A stretch of 64,000 nt of DNA, from contig SVKO01000002.1 of the NCBI GenBank assembly GCA_015068455.1, forward strand, positions 351,685-415,684, in the 5' to 3' direction. The stretch comes from Oscillospiraceae bacterium (lineage in GTDB: Bacteria; Bacillota; Clostridia; Oscillospirales; Oscillospiraceae). This document shows, in pieces, positions 17,001 through 25,867 of this stretch. The translations under genes were made by a program, and so were the position numbers. The notes below the pieces were generated by a model. That model searched no databases, had not been told where the DNA came from, and was given only the letters and a program-made list of their open reading frames with translations. Each line of letters opens with the position of its first letter. The first letter of the stretch is position 1.

Positions 17001-17093
17001 CTACTTTAGGTTGCCCATATTTTCAGGGTCGCTGTTCGCTGGGAAATTCCTCGGTGAAGTGCTTTCGCACAAGCTATTCAGTTGTTCGCTCAT
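17001..17093 (-). CDS. Possible 30-residue leader ORF
   Basis: MSEQLNSLCESTSPRNFPAN at the start, 30 codons, beginning 15 bases after the -10 box of the promoter and ending shortly before the leader terminator. The ribosome binding site is weak (AGAG). Position suggests a leader peptide; coding status is uncertain. Confidence 0.3.
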   Translation of the reverse strand: MSEQLNSLCESTSPRNFPANSDPENMGNLK

Positions 17094-17107
17094 CTCTGAG
17101 CATCTTT

Positions 17108-17135
17108 ATTATACCAAATCCAAAAACCAAGTCAA
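17108..17135 (-). promoter_or_regulatory. Strong promoter for the element's replication operon
   Basis: Minus strand TTGACT (17,130-17,135), 16-base spacer, TATAAT (17,108-17,113). A perfect 7-bp palindrome, GTAACGA/TCGTTAC at 17,173-17,188, lies just upstream and could be an operator. Confidence 0.7.
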
Positions 17136-17241
17136 CATCATAATGATAACTTTTTTGCGTTGCACGCTTGAAGTAACGATTTCGTTACTCGTTGTGCAGA
17201 ATGACAAAAGGTGACTTGTGACGGGAATGGGCTAATGGATC

Positions 17242-17901
17242 TTATACTTCCAGCCGGTGCCGGATATCGTTCAGCCATTCGCCCTTGTATTTGAAATACT
17301 TTGGGCCGGCCATAGCCCATTTCACCCCGAGCAGGTGTTTTGCAAGTGCTGTCAGTGACCAGCGCTGCCCTTCATATTCAACGTGTTTATCGTCGGCGAC
17401 AGTGCACGTGATCCCTGAGGGCTCTGCCGCACTGCGCCAAAATTCGATTTCCTCGCCGACGGCAATATTACACATGGAGAACGTAAACGGCGCCATGCGC
17501 TCCTGATGCGCTTCACTGATCTCTTGCGCCATGGCCTCATCCTTCTGTTCGGCGGCGGTGGCTTTCCATTTTTTTAGGCGGTGCTTATAGCCGTTGATCT
17601 CTGCAATTGCCTCCAGAATGGCATAGGCGTCCTCCGGCGTCATAGCGTAGAACTCCCGTATACGCTTTTTGCCGTCAACTTCTTCTTGTGATCGAAGCTC
17701 TGGATCCAGCTTGTCCAATATAGAGTGCAGCTTTTTATCGGACAGTGCAGAATCCACTTCGTATGTAGCGTAGACACGAAATGCAAACGGCACCGCCGAG
17801 CTGCGGTTCAGTTCATCCAATCGTTGCTTTACGTCCGTTGCGTAACCGATTTTTACATACTGCGGAAATGACGGATTCGTCAGAATGTAGATGTAGCCCA
17901 T
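17242..17901 (-). CDS. GIY-YIG nuclease-family protein with a C-terminal DUF4357-like domain
   Basis: A 219-residue protein. The N-terminal MGYIYILTNPSFPQYVKIG is the T5orf172/MUG113-type GIY-YIG core (GYIYI...YVKIGYA), followed by LHSILDKL and the EFYAMTPEDA segment typical of this family. The C-terminal ~70 residues (ITCTVADDKHVEYEGQRWSL...GPKYFKYKGEWL) resemble DUF4357. The start at 17,901 was chosen for AAGGGGGAT upstream and the direct start of the fold. It is the last gene of the cargo operon, 14 bases after the DUF3800 gene. GIY-YIG proteins include restriction and homing nucleases; its target is unknown. Confidence 0.75.
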   Translation of the reverse strand: MGYIYILTNPSFPQYVKIGYATDVKQRLDELNRSSAVPFAFRVYATYEVDSALSDKKLHSILDKLDPELRSQEEVDGKKRIREFYAMTPEDAYAILEAIAEINGYKHRLKKWKATAAEQKDEAMAQEISEAHQERMAPFTFSMCNIAVGEEIEFWRSAAEPSGITCTVADDKHVEYEGQRWSLTALAKHLLGVKWAMAGPKYFKYKGEWLNDIRHRLEV

Positions 17902-17915
17902 TATATCCCCCTTGC

Positions 17916-18728
17916 TTACGTATCGAAAATAGTTTCTATCTGTCCTCTGAAGGCCGTGTGCTTCGGAATGTCTATCACGCCATAACCGACTACTTTTCCG
18001 TTGGCATGGCAACGCATCCGGGGCTTAATGAATTCGTCATATAAATCCGTCGCAAACTGATAATTCCCCGGTGATACGATCTTTCCGCGCAAATAACCGT
18101 TCATCACACCAGCAGCATAATCGGCAAGCTGGATACCGGGGCTGTAAAGACTGTTTTCAATCAATACGCCTTGGTATAGGTGTTTGTACCGGACAAAGTC
18201 GCCCTGCATTGTGAACGCATGACACGCTGCCTTGATCTGCCTGATAGTATCTGCGTTCAATTCGTCCATCACAAAAGTTGCAAACCCGTTTTCTGAACGC
18301 ATATCCATCTGAATCCGCTGGAATGCGTCTTGCATATGGAAGCGGTAAACAGTATCACTATTCAAATCACACGTTCGGCCTACAATATCCGTTACCGTAA
18401 ACATAAAGCGTGTGGATTCTTTCCCGACTGCCGTTTCAAAAATCTTCCGATAGTATCCTTTTAAGCGATTGACCGGCATCCGTGCGATCAAGTCATTCCG
18501 CGGGTTCCTTTTTATTTTTCTCCACAGATCCGACCATTTGATTTCCTCATCAAAAGGGATCTCGTACTCTCCAGCGATGCGCTGCATCTCTATTTGATAT
18601 TGGCGATAATCGTCAATATCCATCAACACATTTGAGCGTATGTAAAACGGATGGCTTCGGATATGAGCATCACTGGGGCGGCGCTCGTATGCACCCGCTT
18701 CATCTGTGAAAACGAAATAGTTGCTCAT
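17916..18728 (-). CDS. DUF3800 family protein
   Basis: A 270-residue protein starting MSNYFVFTDEAGAYERRPS. The early FTDEAG and the late QLADYAAGVMNGYL are the two signatures of DUF3800, a family with an RNase H-like predicted fold found often in defence islands and mobile elements. The start codon overlaps the stop of the preceding gene (ATGA), so the two are likely translationally coupled and work together. An upstream in-frame start is antisense-free but lacks a ribosome binding site. Confidence 0.75.
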   Translation of the reverse strand: MSNYFVFTDEAGAYERRPSDAHIRSHPFYIRSNVLMDIDDYRQYQIEMQRIAGEYEIPFDEEIKWSDLWRKIKRNPRNDLIARMPVNRLKGYYRKIFETAVGKESTRFMFTVTDIVGRTCDLNSDTVYRFHMQDAFQRIQMDMRSENGFATFVMDELNADTIRQIKAACHAFTMQGDFVRYKHLYQGVLIENSLYSPGIQLADYAAGVMNGYLRGKIVSPGNYQFATDLYDEFIKPRMRCHANGKVVGYGVIDIPKHTAFRGQIETIFDT

Positions 18729-19483
18729 TTTTCTGTTTCTTTTAGGTGCCTCATCAGGTTGGCAATAGAAGCTACTGCAAGAACACAAATTCCCGCAGCC
18801 CGCTTAGTAGCATTTCTATCGTGCGTCAATTGATTGCTCATATCAACGGAAGACTTAACATACTTTACGACCTTTTCTGATTCGGCAGCAAGTTCAAATG
18901 AAATATATGCTTCAAACATGCGTTTGGCATCTGTCGGACTGATATCAGTTCCGTCAACTGATGGATGCTTTTCCTTGTCGAACACCTGCTGTGCAATCGA
19001 AATGAGCGTTTCCCGTCCCAGCATACCTATCGCCTGATACTTCTCCTCAGTATCAGCTATTTTTAGTCGACTTTTCATCTCTTCAATTGAACGGTCGACT
19101 CTATTCCAGCCAGTAGGTACTATACTTTGTTCGAATACAGGCATGACCGAAAAAGACGCATATCTATCAAAAAGCATTTTTCGGAGTTCTATGGCGTCTG
19201 GATTATTCTCAAAAAGAGGCAACTCTGAAAGCTCCTTTATGATAACGAACTGTTGTTGACCATTAAACGCGGAAAGGTTTCTATGAAGGGCAGTACGTTT
19301 ATTGGGAACAATGCTTCCGAATTTCCCAAAATCGGCAGACGTGATAGGAATATCAACGCCAAAATCCACAGCATAGGCGTTACAGTATTTTACGATTTGG
19401 CCTCCACTCAATCCCGAGTTCGTTTCTGCCAGAATATCTGCAGCGTGTGAAACAAACACATCCGGAATCTTTCTGTTGTCCAT
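18725..19483 (-). CDS. Abi-like protein with AbiJ-type N-terminus and possible HEPN-like C-terminus
   Basis: A 252-residue soluble protein. The N-terminal ~100 residues (VFVSHAADILAETNSGLSGG..., then PNKRTALHRNLSAFNGQQQF) look like the AbiJ N-terminal domain family that precedes toxin domains in abortive-infection proteins. The C-terminal helical part contains FELAAESEKVVKYVKSSVDM followed by NQLTHDRNATKRAAG, a pattern like HEPN-type helical bundles, but the usual Rx4-6H motif is not clear. GGAGGT precedes the ATG at 19,483. It is coupled to the DUF3800 gene and lies downstream of hsdS. Domain calls are from memory of the families and need a profile search. Confidence 0.5.
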   Translation of the reverse strand: MDNRKIPDVFVSHAADILAETNSGLSGGQIVKYCNAYAVDFGVDIPITSADFGKFGSIVPNKRTALHRNLSAFNGQQQFVIIKELSELPLFENNPDAIELRKMLFDRYASFSVMPVFEQSIVPTGWNRVDRSIEEMKSRLKIADTEEKYQAIGMLGRETLISIAQQVFDKEKHPSVDGTDISPTDAKRMFEAYISFELAAESEKVVKYVKSSVDMSNQLTHDRNATKRAAGICVLAVASIANLMRHLKETEK

Positions 19484-19526
19484 GAGGTCAACCTCCAATC
19501 ATTAATCGCGTATGGCAAGTTTTTTG

Positions 19527-19766
19527 TTATTGAACGCCAAGAAAACGGAGCTCGATTTCTTGCGAGAGGGCTTCTTTAACGAGTTCCAGATCGCGTTTCA
19601 TGTTTTGTTTATCCTGCTCACTGTAGTTACTGTTATCAATACATTTTTCGCAGAATTTGTGAAGCAGATCATTCCCGCGTTTTGCGTCTTCATACCCGGC
19701 ATTCAGTATTAAGCCCATTTGAATTGCTGCTATATAACTGTTTTTCAGATTTAAATAATCGATCAT
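19527..19766 (-). CDS. Small helical protein, unknown function
   Basis: A 79-residue, almost entirely helical and charged protein (MIDYLNLKNSYIAAIQMGLI... to ...EALSQEIELRFLGVQ). AGGTGA lies just upstream of the ATG at 19,766, and this start lies 10 bases after the hsdS stop, so it belongs to the restriction operon. It might be an accessory to the RM system or the first gene of the Abi-like module. No family was recognised. Confidence 0.6.
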   Translation of the reverse strand: MIDYLNLKNSYIAAIQMGLILNAGYEDAKRGNDLLHKFCEKCIDNSNYSEQDKQNMKRDLELVKEALSQEIELRFLGVQ

Positions 19767-19776
19767 GGATTTCACC

Positions 19777-21270
19777 TCATTTCAATTCATCGCACACGGC
19801 GAGGAGTTCGTTTACACGGTCAACGATGCGCTGCTGTTCAGCAAGGGGCGGCAGTGGTATGACAAAGTTTTCAACTTTTGTTGCGCTCAATCCTGGCTTA
19901 TCGCCTATCTGCTTTGAAAACATTTGGTTTAGTACAAATGGAGCGCAAAGGCATAAATGCAGATAATGACGCAGTGGTTTTTCGACTAATCTAATGATCA
20001 GGACATGTTGATTAACATTAGCAATATCAAAATCATCTGGGACCAAAGCATTCCTGCCAATCGACCCGCCAGTAATGTTCATAAGAATATCCTGCGCTTG
20101 AACGATGCTTCCTGCTTTTTGATTATTGGTTTTTTCGTCAATGAAAGCGACTCCTTCCAGATGTAGCCCATCATCGTGGACATTCTGTTCCCGTAAGAAT
20201 TTAATCCCATGTGGAACGTAAACTGCAGCCCCACCAGTAGGAGTACTGCCTGCGCCGATTTTTTGACAAAGCCACCCCAGTTTTGCCCAAGACCAGTTTT
20301 CAGGAAGATCAAAAGTTAGCTCGTCCTCATCTATCGTTTCTGTCGCCTGACTCTTTTTCGCTTTTTTGTCTTTTTGCATCTGTTGGCGTTCGGCGCGGAT
20401 GCGTTTCAAGAGTTCGGAGGCGGGCTCGTCTGCGGGATCGCGTTCTGTGAGCTTGCCTTGAATTGCTTGCTGCAAAATGGATTTGCGGAGCTTGTCCGGG
20501 AACTCGGCGTTCAGCGCAGTCAGCCGTTCTTCCGCCTTGCCGTATTCCTCCACCAGCGGCATCAATTCTTCGATTTTTGCAACAATGCGCTGCTGTTCAG
20601 CAAGCGGAGGGAGCGGAAAAGTAGTATTTGAAAGAACTTGTGTATTGATGTTGGCAATATTTGTGGTCTGCGTAGCATTTTTTAGAAAAGCTCCGCTTGC
20701 TTTAATGCTCATCAAAGCATAATACGCAAAAGCAGGGTATACGCAATTATCCGGTCTCAAAACTGTCAAGAATCCACCAAACGTTTTTCTTTCCGACTCA
20801 TTCCAAATACAAGTTTTCCCCACTAATTCTCTTGAGTTTGCTGTGGACATAATTATATCGCGAGGTAACAACCACTGATCATCACGTTTTACGTATTCTG
20901 GAGAAACGAAAACGTCTGCATTAGAATTATACTGATTCTGAACCGATCCTGTTGTAGCACACGGGACTAGATCAGAAGAAGGCGTCTTTTTCTTTGCTTC
21001 TGATGGAAATGTTATTCCTCGGACAATAGTAAATAAATAGCCAATTTTCACCCATTCCCAACTTTCCGGAATATCAAACGGGATCTCATCACCTGAGATG
21101 GGATCAAGAGGCTTTTCTTTTTTTATTTTTCCCCCTTTGACCTGCCGCTCTTTCTCCGCCTTGATCCGTTTTAACAACTCCGACACTGGTTCGTCGTTCG
21201 GGTTCTGCGGAACGAGCTTCCCCTGCACGGCCAACTGAAGAATGGCATTTTTCAAATCCTGCGCTGTCAT
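19777..21270 (-). CDS. hsdS: Type I restriction-modification specificity subunit HsdS
   Basis: A 497-residue subunit with two target-recognition domains, each closed by the conserved LPPLAEQQRIV motif (near residues 220 and 475) leading into a central or terminal helical spacer. TRD1 starts around DIPESWEWVKIG and TRD2 around DLPENWSWAKLG, a clear internal duplication. It sets the bipartite DNA target of the complex. Intact length argues that the system is functional. The start overlaps the hsdM stop by four bases. Confidence 0.93.
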   Translation of the reverse strand: MTAQDLKNAILQLAVQGKLVPQNPNDEPVSELLKRIKAEKERQVKGGKIKKEKPLDPISGDEIPFDIPESWEWVKIGYLFTIVRGITFPSEAKKKTPSSDLVPCATTGSVQNQYNSNADVFVSPEYVKRDDQWLLPRDIIMSTANSRELVGKTCIWNESERKTFGGFLTVLRPDNCVYPAFAYYALMSIKASGAFLKNATQTTNIANINTQVLSNTTFPLPPLAEQQRIVAKIEELMPLVEEYGKAEERLTALNAEFPDKLRKSILQQAIQGKLTERDPADEPASELLKRIRAERQQMQKDKKAKKSQATETIDEDELTFDLPENWSWAKLGWLCQKIGAGSTPTGGAAVYVPHGIKFLREQNVHDDGLHLEGVAFIDEKTNNQKAGSIVQAQDILMNITGGSIGRNALVPDDFDIANVNQHVLIIRLVEKPLRHYLHLCLCAPFVLNQMFSKQIGDKPGLSATKVENFVIPLPPLAEQQRIVDRVNELLAVCDELK

Positions 21271-22715
21271 GCATTGCCCTCCAGTTTCGACGTGACCTCC
21301 GCCAAAATACGGTCGATATTGGCATTCAGCTCGGTGCGCTCCGCCTGATAACGGGCGATCAGATCACCCGGCTCCAGAATTTCTTCTTCCACATGCGGGA
21401 AGGGGCAGCACTTATCGAAATCATAGTTCAGGTCGCGCAGTTCTTCCACGGTATAAAAGCGTGCCTTATCAAACCCGTCCACGACAATGGGCTGCTTGTC
21501 CGCCCACCATTCCCGCACGGGATCGAAGTGCTTATCCTGCATCGGCTTGGTCTTGGTAAAGCTCTTGACGCCCTCCGGGTAATCGAGCCGATAGAACCAC
21601 ACGCCGCGGCTGGTGATGCCCTTCTGGAAGAAAAGCAGATTCGTATTGACGCTGGCGTAGGGCTTGAAGACCTGCGGCAGACGAATGATCGTGTGCAGGC
21701 CGTATTCTTTCAGCAGCTTTTCTTTGATCGTCGCCTTCACTCCGTCGCCGAACATAAAGCCGTCCGGCAGCACCACGCCGCAGCGCCCGCGATCCTTCAG
21801 CAAATTCATAATGAGCGCCATGAACAGGTCAGCCGTCTCGCTGGTTTGCATATCCGACGGGAAGTTCTGCTTGACCGCCGCATCCTCCGCGCCACCGAAG
21901 GGCGGATTGGTGACGATCACGTCCACACGATCTCCTGCGGAATAGTCAGAGAGCGGGCGATTGAGGGAATTCTGATGGCGGATGCGCGGTACCTCAATAT
22001 CGTGCAGAATGAGGTTGGTCATGGCCAGCAGATATGGCAGCGGTTTTTTCTCCCAGCCGTTGATGGAGGTCTGCAGCTTTTCCAGCTCCTCCGTCGTGGT
22101 TACGCTGCCGATATGCGCAATGGTGCTGGTGAGGAACCCGCCCGTTCCGCAGGCGGGGTCCAGCACCGTTTCACCCAGCTTCGGGTTCACCATCTCCACA
22201 ATGAAGTTGGTGACGGGGCGCGGGGTATAGAATTCACCGGCACGACCGGCGCTCTGCAGATCTTTGAGCATCCCCTCGTACAGATCGTTGAAGGTGTGCT
22301 TCTGCGTCGCGTCGATGAAATCAACCTTTTCGTTGATCCGATTGATGAGTTGACGCAGATATACGCCGGATTTCATGTAGTTGTTGATATCCTCGAACAC
22401 ATTACGGACAACGAACTTGCGAATATCGCCGTCGGACGTGTCGAGCCGTTTCAGCTTGGTAAACAGCTTATCCACGAAGGAAATCAAAGCATCACCGGTG
22501 ATACCTTCCTTATCAGCAGCCCAGTCACGCCAGCGCAGTCCCTCCGGTATCACACCGTGGTAATCGGGGCGGAACTCCCATTCCATCTCCTTCGCGTCGA
22601 AGGCTTTCAGGAACAGCAGCCACGTGATCTGCTCAATATACTGCGCGTCGCCGTTCAGACCGGCGTCTTTGCGCATAATATCTTCCAGCGATTTTATCAG
22701 TGCGGACATTGCCAT
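21267..22715 (-). CDS. hsdM: Type I restriction-modification methyltransferase subunit HsdM
   Basis: A 482-residue N6-adenine methyltransferase. DPACGTGGFL is the SAM-binding motif I and NPPFGG is the catalytic motif IV (NPPF). The N-terminal helical domain (IEQITWLLFLKAFDAKEMEWEF) and C-terminal helices are complete. It forms a 2:1 complex with HsdS to methylate the host target. AAGGAG lies 8 bases upstream of its ATG; the gene follows hsdR by 12 bases. Confidence 0.95.
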   Translation of the reverse strand: MAMSALIKSLEDIMRKDAGLNGDAQYIEQITWLLFLKAFDAKEMEWEFRPDYHGVIPEGLRWRDWAADKEGITGDALISFVDKLFTKLKRLDTSDGDIRKFVVRNVFEDINNYMKSGVYLRQLINRINEKVDFIDATQKHTFNDLYEGMLKDLQSAGRAGEFYTPRPVTNFIVEMVNPKLGETVLDPACGTGGFLTSTIAHIGSVTTTEELEKLQTSINGWEKKPLPYLLAMTNLILHDIEVPRIRHQNSLNRPLSDYSAGDRVDVIVTNPPFGGAEDAAVKQNFPSDMQTSETADLFMALIMNLLKDRGRCGVVLPDGFMFGDGVKATIKEKLLKEYGLHTIIRLPQVFKPYASVNTNLLFFQKGITSRGVWFYRLDYPEGVKSFTKTKPMQDKHFDPVREWWADKQPIVVDGFDKARFYTVEELRDLNYDFDKCCPFPHVEEEILEPGDLIARYQAERTELNANIDRILAEVTSKLEGNA

Positions 22716-22727
22716 AGCGTTATCTCC

Positions 22728-25046
22728 TTACGCGGCGTAGATCGCCGACTCCAATTCTCTGATCGCTTCGCGGTATTTTGCAATACCACCGAAGATCGTG
22801 TTGATGATATAGACCTGCGTGCCATACTTCTTGAGGGGATCGACCTTCAGAACGTCAACATTCTCCAGATCGGTCAGGCCGCTGTCCGCATATTTGGTCA
22901 GCAGCGCATCGAGAATCTCGGCGGCCTTTTCTCCGTATTTGGTGAAATAGTTACGTTTACGGACATGTTCCGCACGTTCTTTTCGCGTCAGCGGGGGCTG
23001 GTCGAACACGATATGCAGAATCAAATCAAACGGGTCAAGATCTTTTCCGATCTCATCGCAGAGATCATCAAAGAACACGCCGCGCTTTTCCAGTTCCTCT
23101 ACGACTGCCTGCTTTCTATCTGCGTCGTTCCATGCGGAAAGGAACTCGTCCAGAGAAGCATACTGGTTGCGAACATTGCGCTTTGTATAGTCGATCAGGC
23201 TTTCCGTGATGAGATTGCCGTTCTTATCGAGATACTGAACGTGCTTCTGAGATACCGTAACCGGTGTACCGCCGAGAACGTATTTTGGCTTTTTCTCGCC
23301 GCCGGGAGGCGTTACCTTCGGAGGCGTCTCCGGGCCGGGGCCGGGCTTGTACGGTTCATAATCATCCTGCTGTTCGATTGGGCCGTCGAAATCCGGATCG
23401 TGGAACAGGCGCGTGACATCACGAAAATCGAAGATTGTGAAATACAATTTGCCGAGATCTTCGCGCACACGGGTGCCACGACCGATGATCTGCTTGAATT
23501 CCGTCATGGAACGGATATTGGAATCCAGAACGATGTATTTGACCGTCTGGACGTCAACGCCTGTGGAAAGGAGCTTGGAAGTCGTGACGAGCACCGGATA
23601 CTGGCTTTCTACGTTTCGGAAGTTATCGAGCTGCTTCACGCCTTCTTCATCGTTGGCGGTAATCCGCATTACGTAGCGGTCGTCCACGGCGCACATATCG
23701 GCGTTTTCGTTGATCAACGCACGTCGCATACGATCCGCGTGCTCTTGATCCACGCAGAAGAAGATGGTTTTGTCCATCCGGCAATCATGCTTTTTCAGGT
23801 AGTCGGAAACGGTCTTCGCCACCAGTTTGGTACGCCGTTCCAGCACGAGGTTTTTGTCAAAGTCGGTCGTGTTGTAAACGCGGTTGTCTATGATCTCGCC
23901 ATTATCATCAAGCTGCCCATCATAGGGGACAAAGCCCTCGATATCGCGGTCGAAGAACACGCGGATCACGCGATAGGGGGCAAGAAAGCCGTCGTCGATG
24001 CCTTGTTTCAAAGAATACGTATAAATCGGTTCGCCGAAGTAATCGATGTTTGAAACCGTATTCGTTTCTTTCGGCGTGGCAGTCAGGCCAATCTGTGTTG
24101 CGGAAGTGAAGTATTCCAACACCTCACGCCACTGGCTGTCCGCCTTTGCACTGCCTCGGTGGCACTCATCTACGACGATCAGATCAAAGAAACCGGGGCT
24201 GAACTGTTCAAACAGACTGTTGGCGTCATTGTCCTCTCCGGTAAGCCCCTGATAGAGTGCAAGATAGATTTCATGGGCGGTATCAAAGTTTTGTTTCGTT
24301 ACCCACGTCATTTTGTCTTTGAATGGGGCGAAATCGTTGGTGAAAGTCTGCGAGATCAGCGCAGTACGGTCTGCAAGGAACAGAATGCGCTTTTTGATTC
24401 CCGCTTTCCATAGACGCCAGATGATCTGGAACGCTGTGTACGTCTTGCCGGTACCCGTAGCCATAACGAGAAGGATGCGGTTTTCGCCGTTGGCAATCGC
24501 CTCAACCGTTTTGTTGATGGCGTTCATCTGGTAATAGCGGGGTTGCTTATCAGGATTATCGGAATAATAGGGCTCGTCAATAATCTGGTCCTGGGACGGG
24601 CTAACATGCGCCTGCTCGTGGTACATCCGCCACAATGTATCAGGCGAGGGGAATTCATCCAACGAGAGCGTGATCTCCACATCACCCTCGGTAATGTATT
24701 TGTTATGAAAGACAAAACCGTCGCCGTTGGAAGAGAACACAAACGGAACGTCCATCATTTTGGCGTAGTTCAGCGCCTGCTGCATGCCATCCCCAATAGT
24801 GTGGTTGTTATCTTTTGCCTCGACGATCGCAATGGGCTTATTGGGCTTGTAGAAGAGAACGTAATCCGCTTTCAGCGGTTTCTCTCGCTTGCAGGTCTTA
24901 CCGCGAGCAATAATGCGTCCTTTTGTGATGGGGTATTCTTCCCGCATCTGAGAAAAGGAACTCCAGCCTGCTTTGACGATAGCGGGCGTAATGTATTTTG
25001 TACGGATGTCGGCTTCGGACAGTTCTTTTTTGTTGAAATCAGTCAT
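22728..25046 (-). CDS. hsdR: Type I restriction endonuclease subunit HsdR
   Basis: A 772-residue motor nuclease. The N-terminal nuclease region has IAIVEAKDNNHTIGDGMQQA, the PD-ExK-like ExK motif. The SF2 translocase has Walker A MATGTGKTYTAFQ, DECHRGS (DEAD-box type), GLTATPKETN and the C-terminal GRGTRVREDLG. The C-terminal part contacts HsdM. It lies immediately downstream of the XRE gene with an ATGA overlap. This order (regulator, R, M, S) is somewhat unusual because R comes before M. Confidence 0.94.
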   Translation of the reverse strand: MTDFNKKELSEADIRTKYITPAIVKAGWSSFSQMREEYPITKGRIIARGKTCKREKPLKADYVLFYKPNKPIAIVEAKDNNHTIGDGMQQALNYAKMMDVPFVFSSNGDGFVFHNKYITEGDVEITLSLDEFPSPDTLWRMYHEQAHVSPSQDQIIDEPYYSDNPDKQPRYYQMNAINKTVEAIANGENRILLVMATGTGKTYTAFQIIWRLWKAGIKKRILFLADRTALISQTFTNDFAPFKDKMTWVTKQNFDTAHEIYLALYQGLTGEDNDANSLFEQFSPGFFDLIVVDECHRGSAKADSQWREVLEYFTSATQIGLTATPKETNTVSNIDYFGEPIYTYSLKQGIDDGFLAPYRVIRVFFDRDIEGFVPYDGQLDDNGEIIDNRVYNTTDFDKNLVLERRTKLVAKTVSDYLKKHDCRMDKTIFFCVDQEHADRMRRALINENADMCAVDDRYVMRITANDEEGVKQLDNFRNVESQYPVLVTTSKLLSTGVDVQTVKYIVLDSNIRSMTEFKQIIGRGTRVREDLGKLYFTIFDFRDVTRLFHDPDFDGPIEQQDDYEPYKPGPGPETPPKVTPPGGEKKPKYVLGGTPVTVSQKHVQYLDKNGNLITESLIDYTKRNVRNQYASLDEFLSAWNDADRKQAVVEELEKRGVFFDDLCDEIGKDLDPFDLILHIVFDQPPLTRKERAEHVRKRNYFTKYGEKAAEILDALLTKYADSGLTDLENVDVLKVDPLKKYGTQVYIINTIFGGIAKYREAIRELESAIYAA

Positions 25047-25273
25047 TTTGATTCCTCCGTCAAGTTATCCTGTTCGGGGATAACCTCTGAAATATCATCA
25101 AGGCCGCAGCCTAGCACATCGCAGATTTTATAGAGAGATTCTACTTGTACGGACTGATTCTTGCCCATCTTAGCTATTACGTTTGTAGTTAAACCGGCTC
25201 GCTTTCTGAGCTGCGTTTTCGTCATATTTTTATCTATGAGCAATTTCCAAAGCTTGTTGTAGCTAATAGCCAT
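25043..25273 (-). CDS. XRE-family HTH regulator, first gene of the element
   Basis: A 76-residue Cro/CI-type regulator beginning MAISYNKLWKLLIDKNMTKT, with TQLRKRAGLTTNVIAKMGKN as the helix-turn-helix and a following VESLYKICDVLGCGLDDI that is typical of the YozG/short XRE group. GGAGGT lies 6 bases before the ATG at 25,273. It has a consensus promoter upstream and overlaps hsdR by four bases, so it probably represses its own promoter and hence restriction, like a control protein. Confidence 0.8.
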   Translation of the reverse strand: MAISYNKLWKLLIDKNMTKTQLRKRAGLTTNVIAKMGKNQSVQVESLYKICDVLGCGLDDISEVIPEQDNLTEESK

Positions 25274-25321
25274 CGCCGTACCTCCAATCCAAACCAACCA
25301 TATTGGCGTTACAACATCTTT

Positions 25322-25350
25322 ATTATACTCGACTCGTCTCGAACTGTCAA
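25322..25350 (-). promoter_or_regulatory. Consensus promoter for the restriction/defence operon
   Basis: Minus strand TTGACA (25,345-25,350), 17-base spacer, TATAAT (25,322-25,327), both perfect. The spacer holds two TCGA-containing half-sites (TCGAGACGAGTCGA) that may be an XRE operator. Confidence 0.8.
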
Positions 25351-25420
25351 CATCTGATTGATTATCTCAATATTTGCTTTATAGTTTTGCTTCCATTTAC
25401 TCCATAATTGGATTCAATAT

Positions 25421-25470
25421 GAAAAAACAGCGACCACATGAATCTCTCCACATGGTCGCTATTTCTTTTG
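25421..25470. terminator. Hairpin near the right end of the element
   Basis: AGCGACCA and TGGTCGCT at 25,429-25,460, with a further CATG/CATG pairing inside, flanked by AAAAAA on the left and ATTTCTTTT on the right. It may insulate the element from transcription out of the tRNA side. Confidence 0.55.
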
Positions 25471-25507
25471 CCGCCTGAGGCTGTCCTTCGTGTTTTATTG
25501 GCTACAC

Positions 25508-25542
25508 TCCGGCGCACACCCCTTTGGCGGTCATTTTTGGCG
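25508..25542. other. attR junction of the mobile element
   Basis: Element end GCGCACACCCC meets crossover TT (25,523-25,524) and the right half TGGCGGTCATTTTT of the target palindrome. It mirrors attL. Confidence 0.8.
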
Positions 25543-25703
25543 GAGAAGAAGGGATTTGACGCATTTTCCCCTTGTGGAAAATGTAAGGTTGCGTCGTCCG
25601 ACATGCCGACGCCCGACCTGCCACCGGCAGATCGGAACTGATTTTTCAAATCCCTTTTTCTATATTTCCGCAAAAAAAATGACCGCCATTTGGCGGTCAT
25701 TTT
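25538..25703. repeat. Copy 2 of the ~165-bp repeat unit
   Basis: A 166-bp unit that begins with TGGCGGAGAAGAAGGGATTT, identical to the 3' end of the neighbouring tRNA-Ser plus CCA, and ends with the palindromic hairpin at 25,679-25,701 used as the attB by the element. Internal inverted repeats include AAGGGATTTG/CAAATCCCTT near its two ends. Confidence 0.88.
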
Positions 25704-25867
25704 TGGCGGAGAAGAAGGGATTTGCCGCATTTTCCCCTTGTGGAAAATGTAAGGTTGCGTCGGCCGACATGCCGACGCCCGACCTGCCACCGGCAGATCG
25801 GAACTGATTTTTCAAATCCCTTTTTCTTTATTTCCACAAAAAATGACCGCCATTTGGCGGTCATTTT
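25704..25867. repeat. Copy 3 of the ~165-bp repeat unit
   Basis: A 164-bp unit in tandem with copy 2 and differing from it at only a few positions. It ends with a third intact copy of the palindromic hairpin, which here serves as the terminator of tRNA-Ser(GCU). Confidence 0.88.

Noticed and set aside
25538..25867. Repeat array as CRISPR
   Set aside because: Units are ~165 bp with near-identical sequence and no short-repeat/variable-spacer pattern; no cas genes are present.
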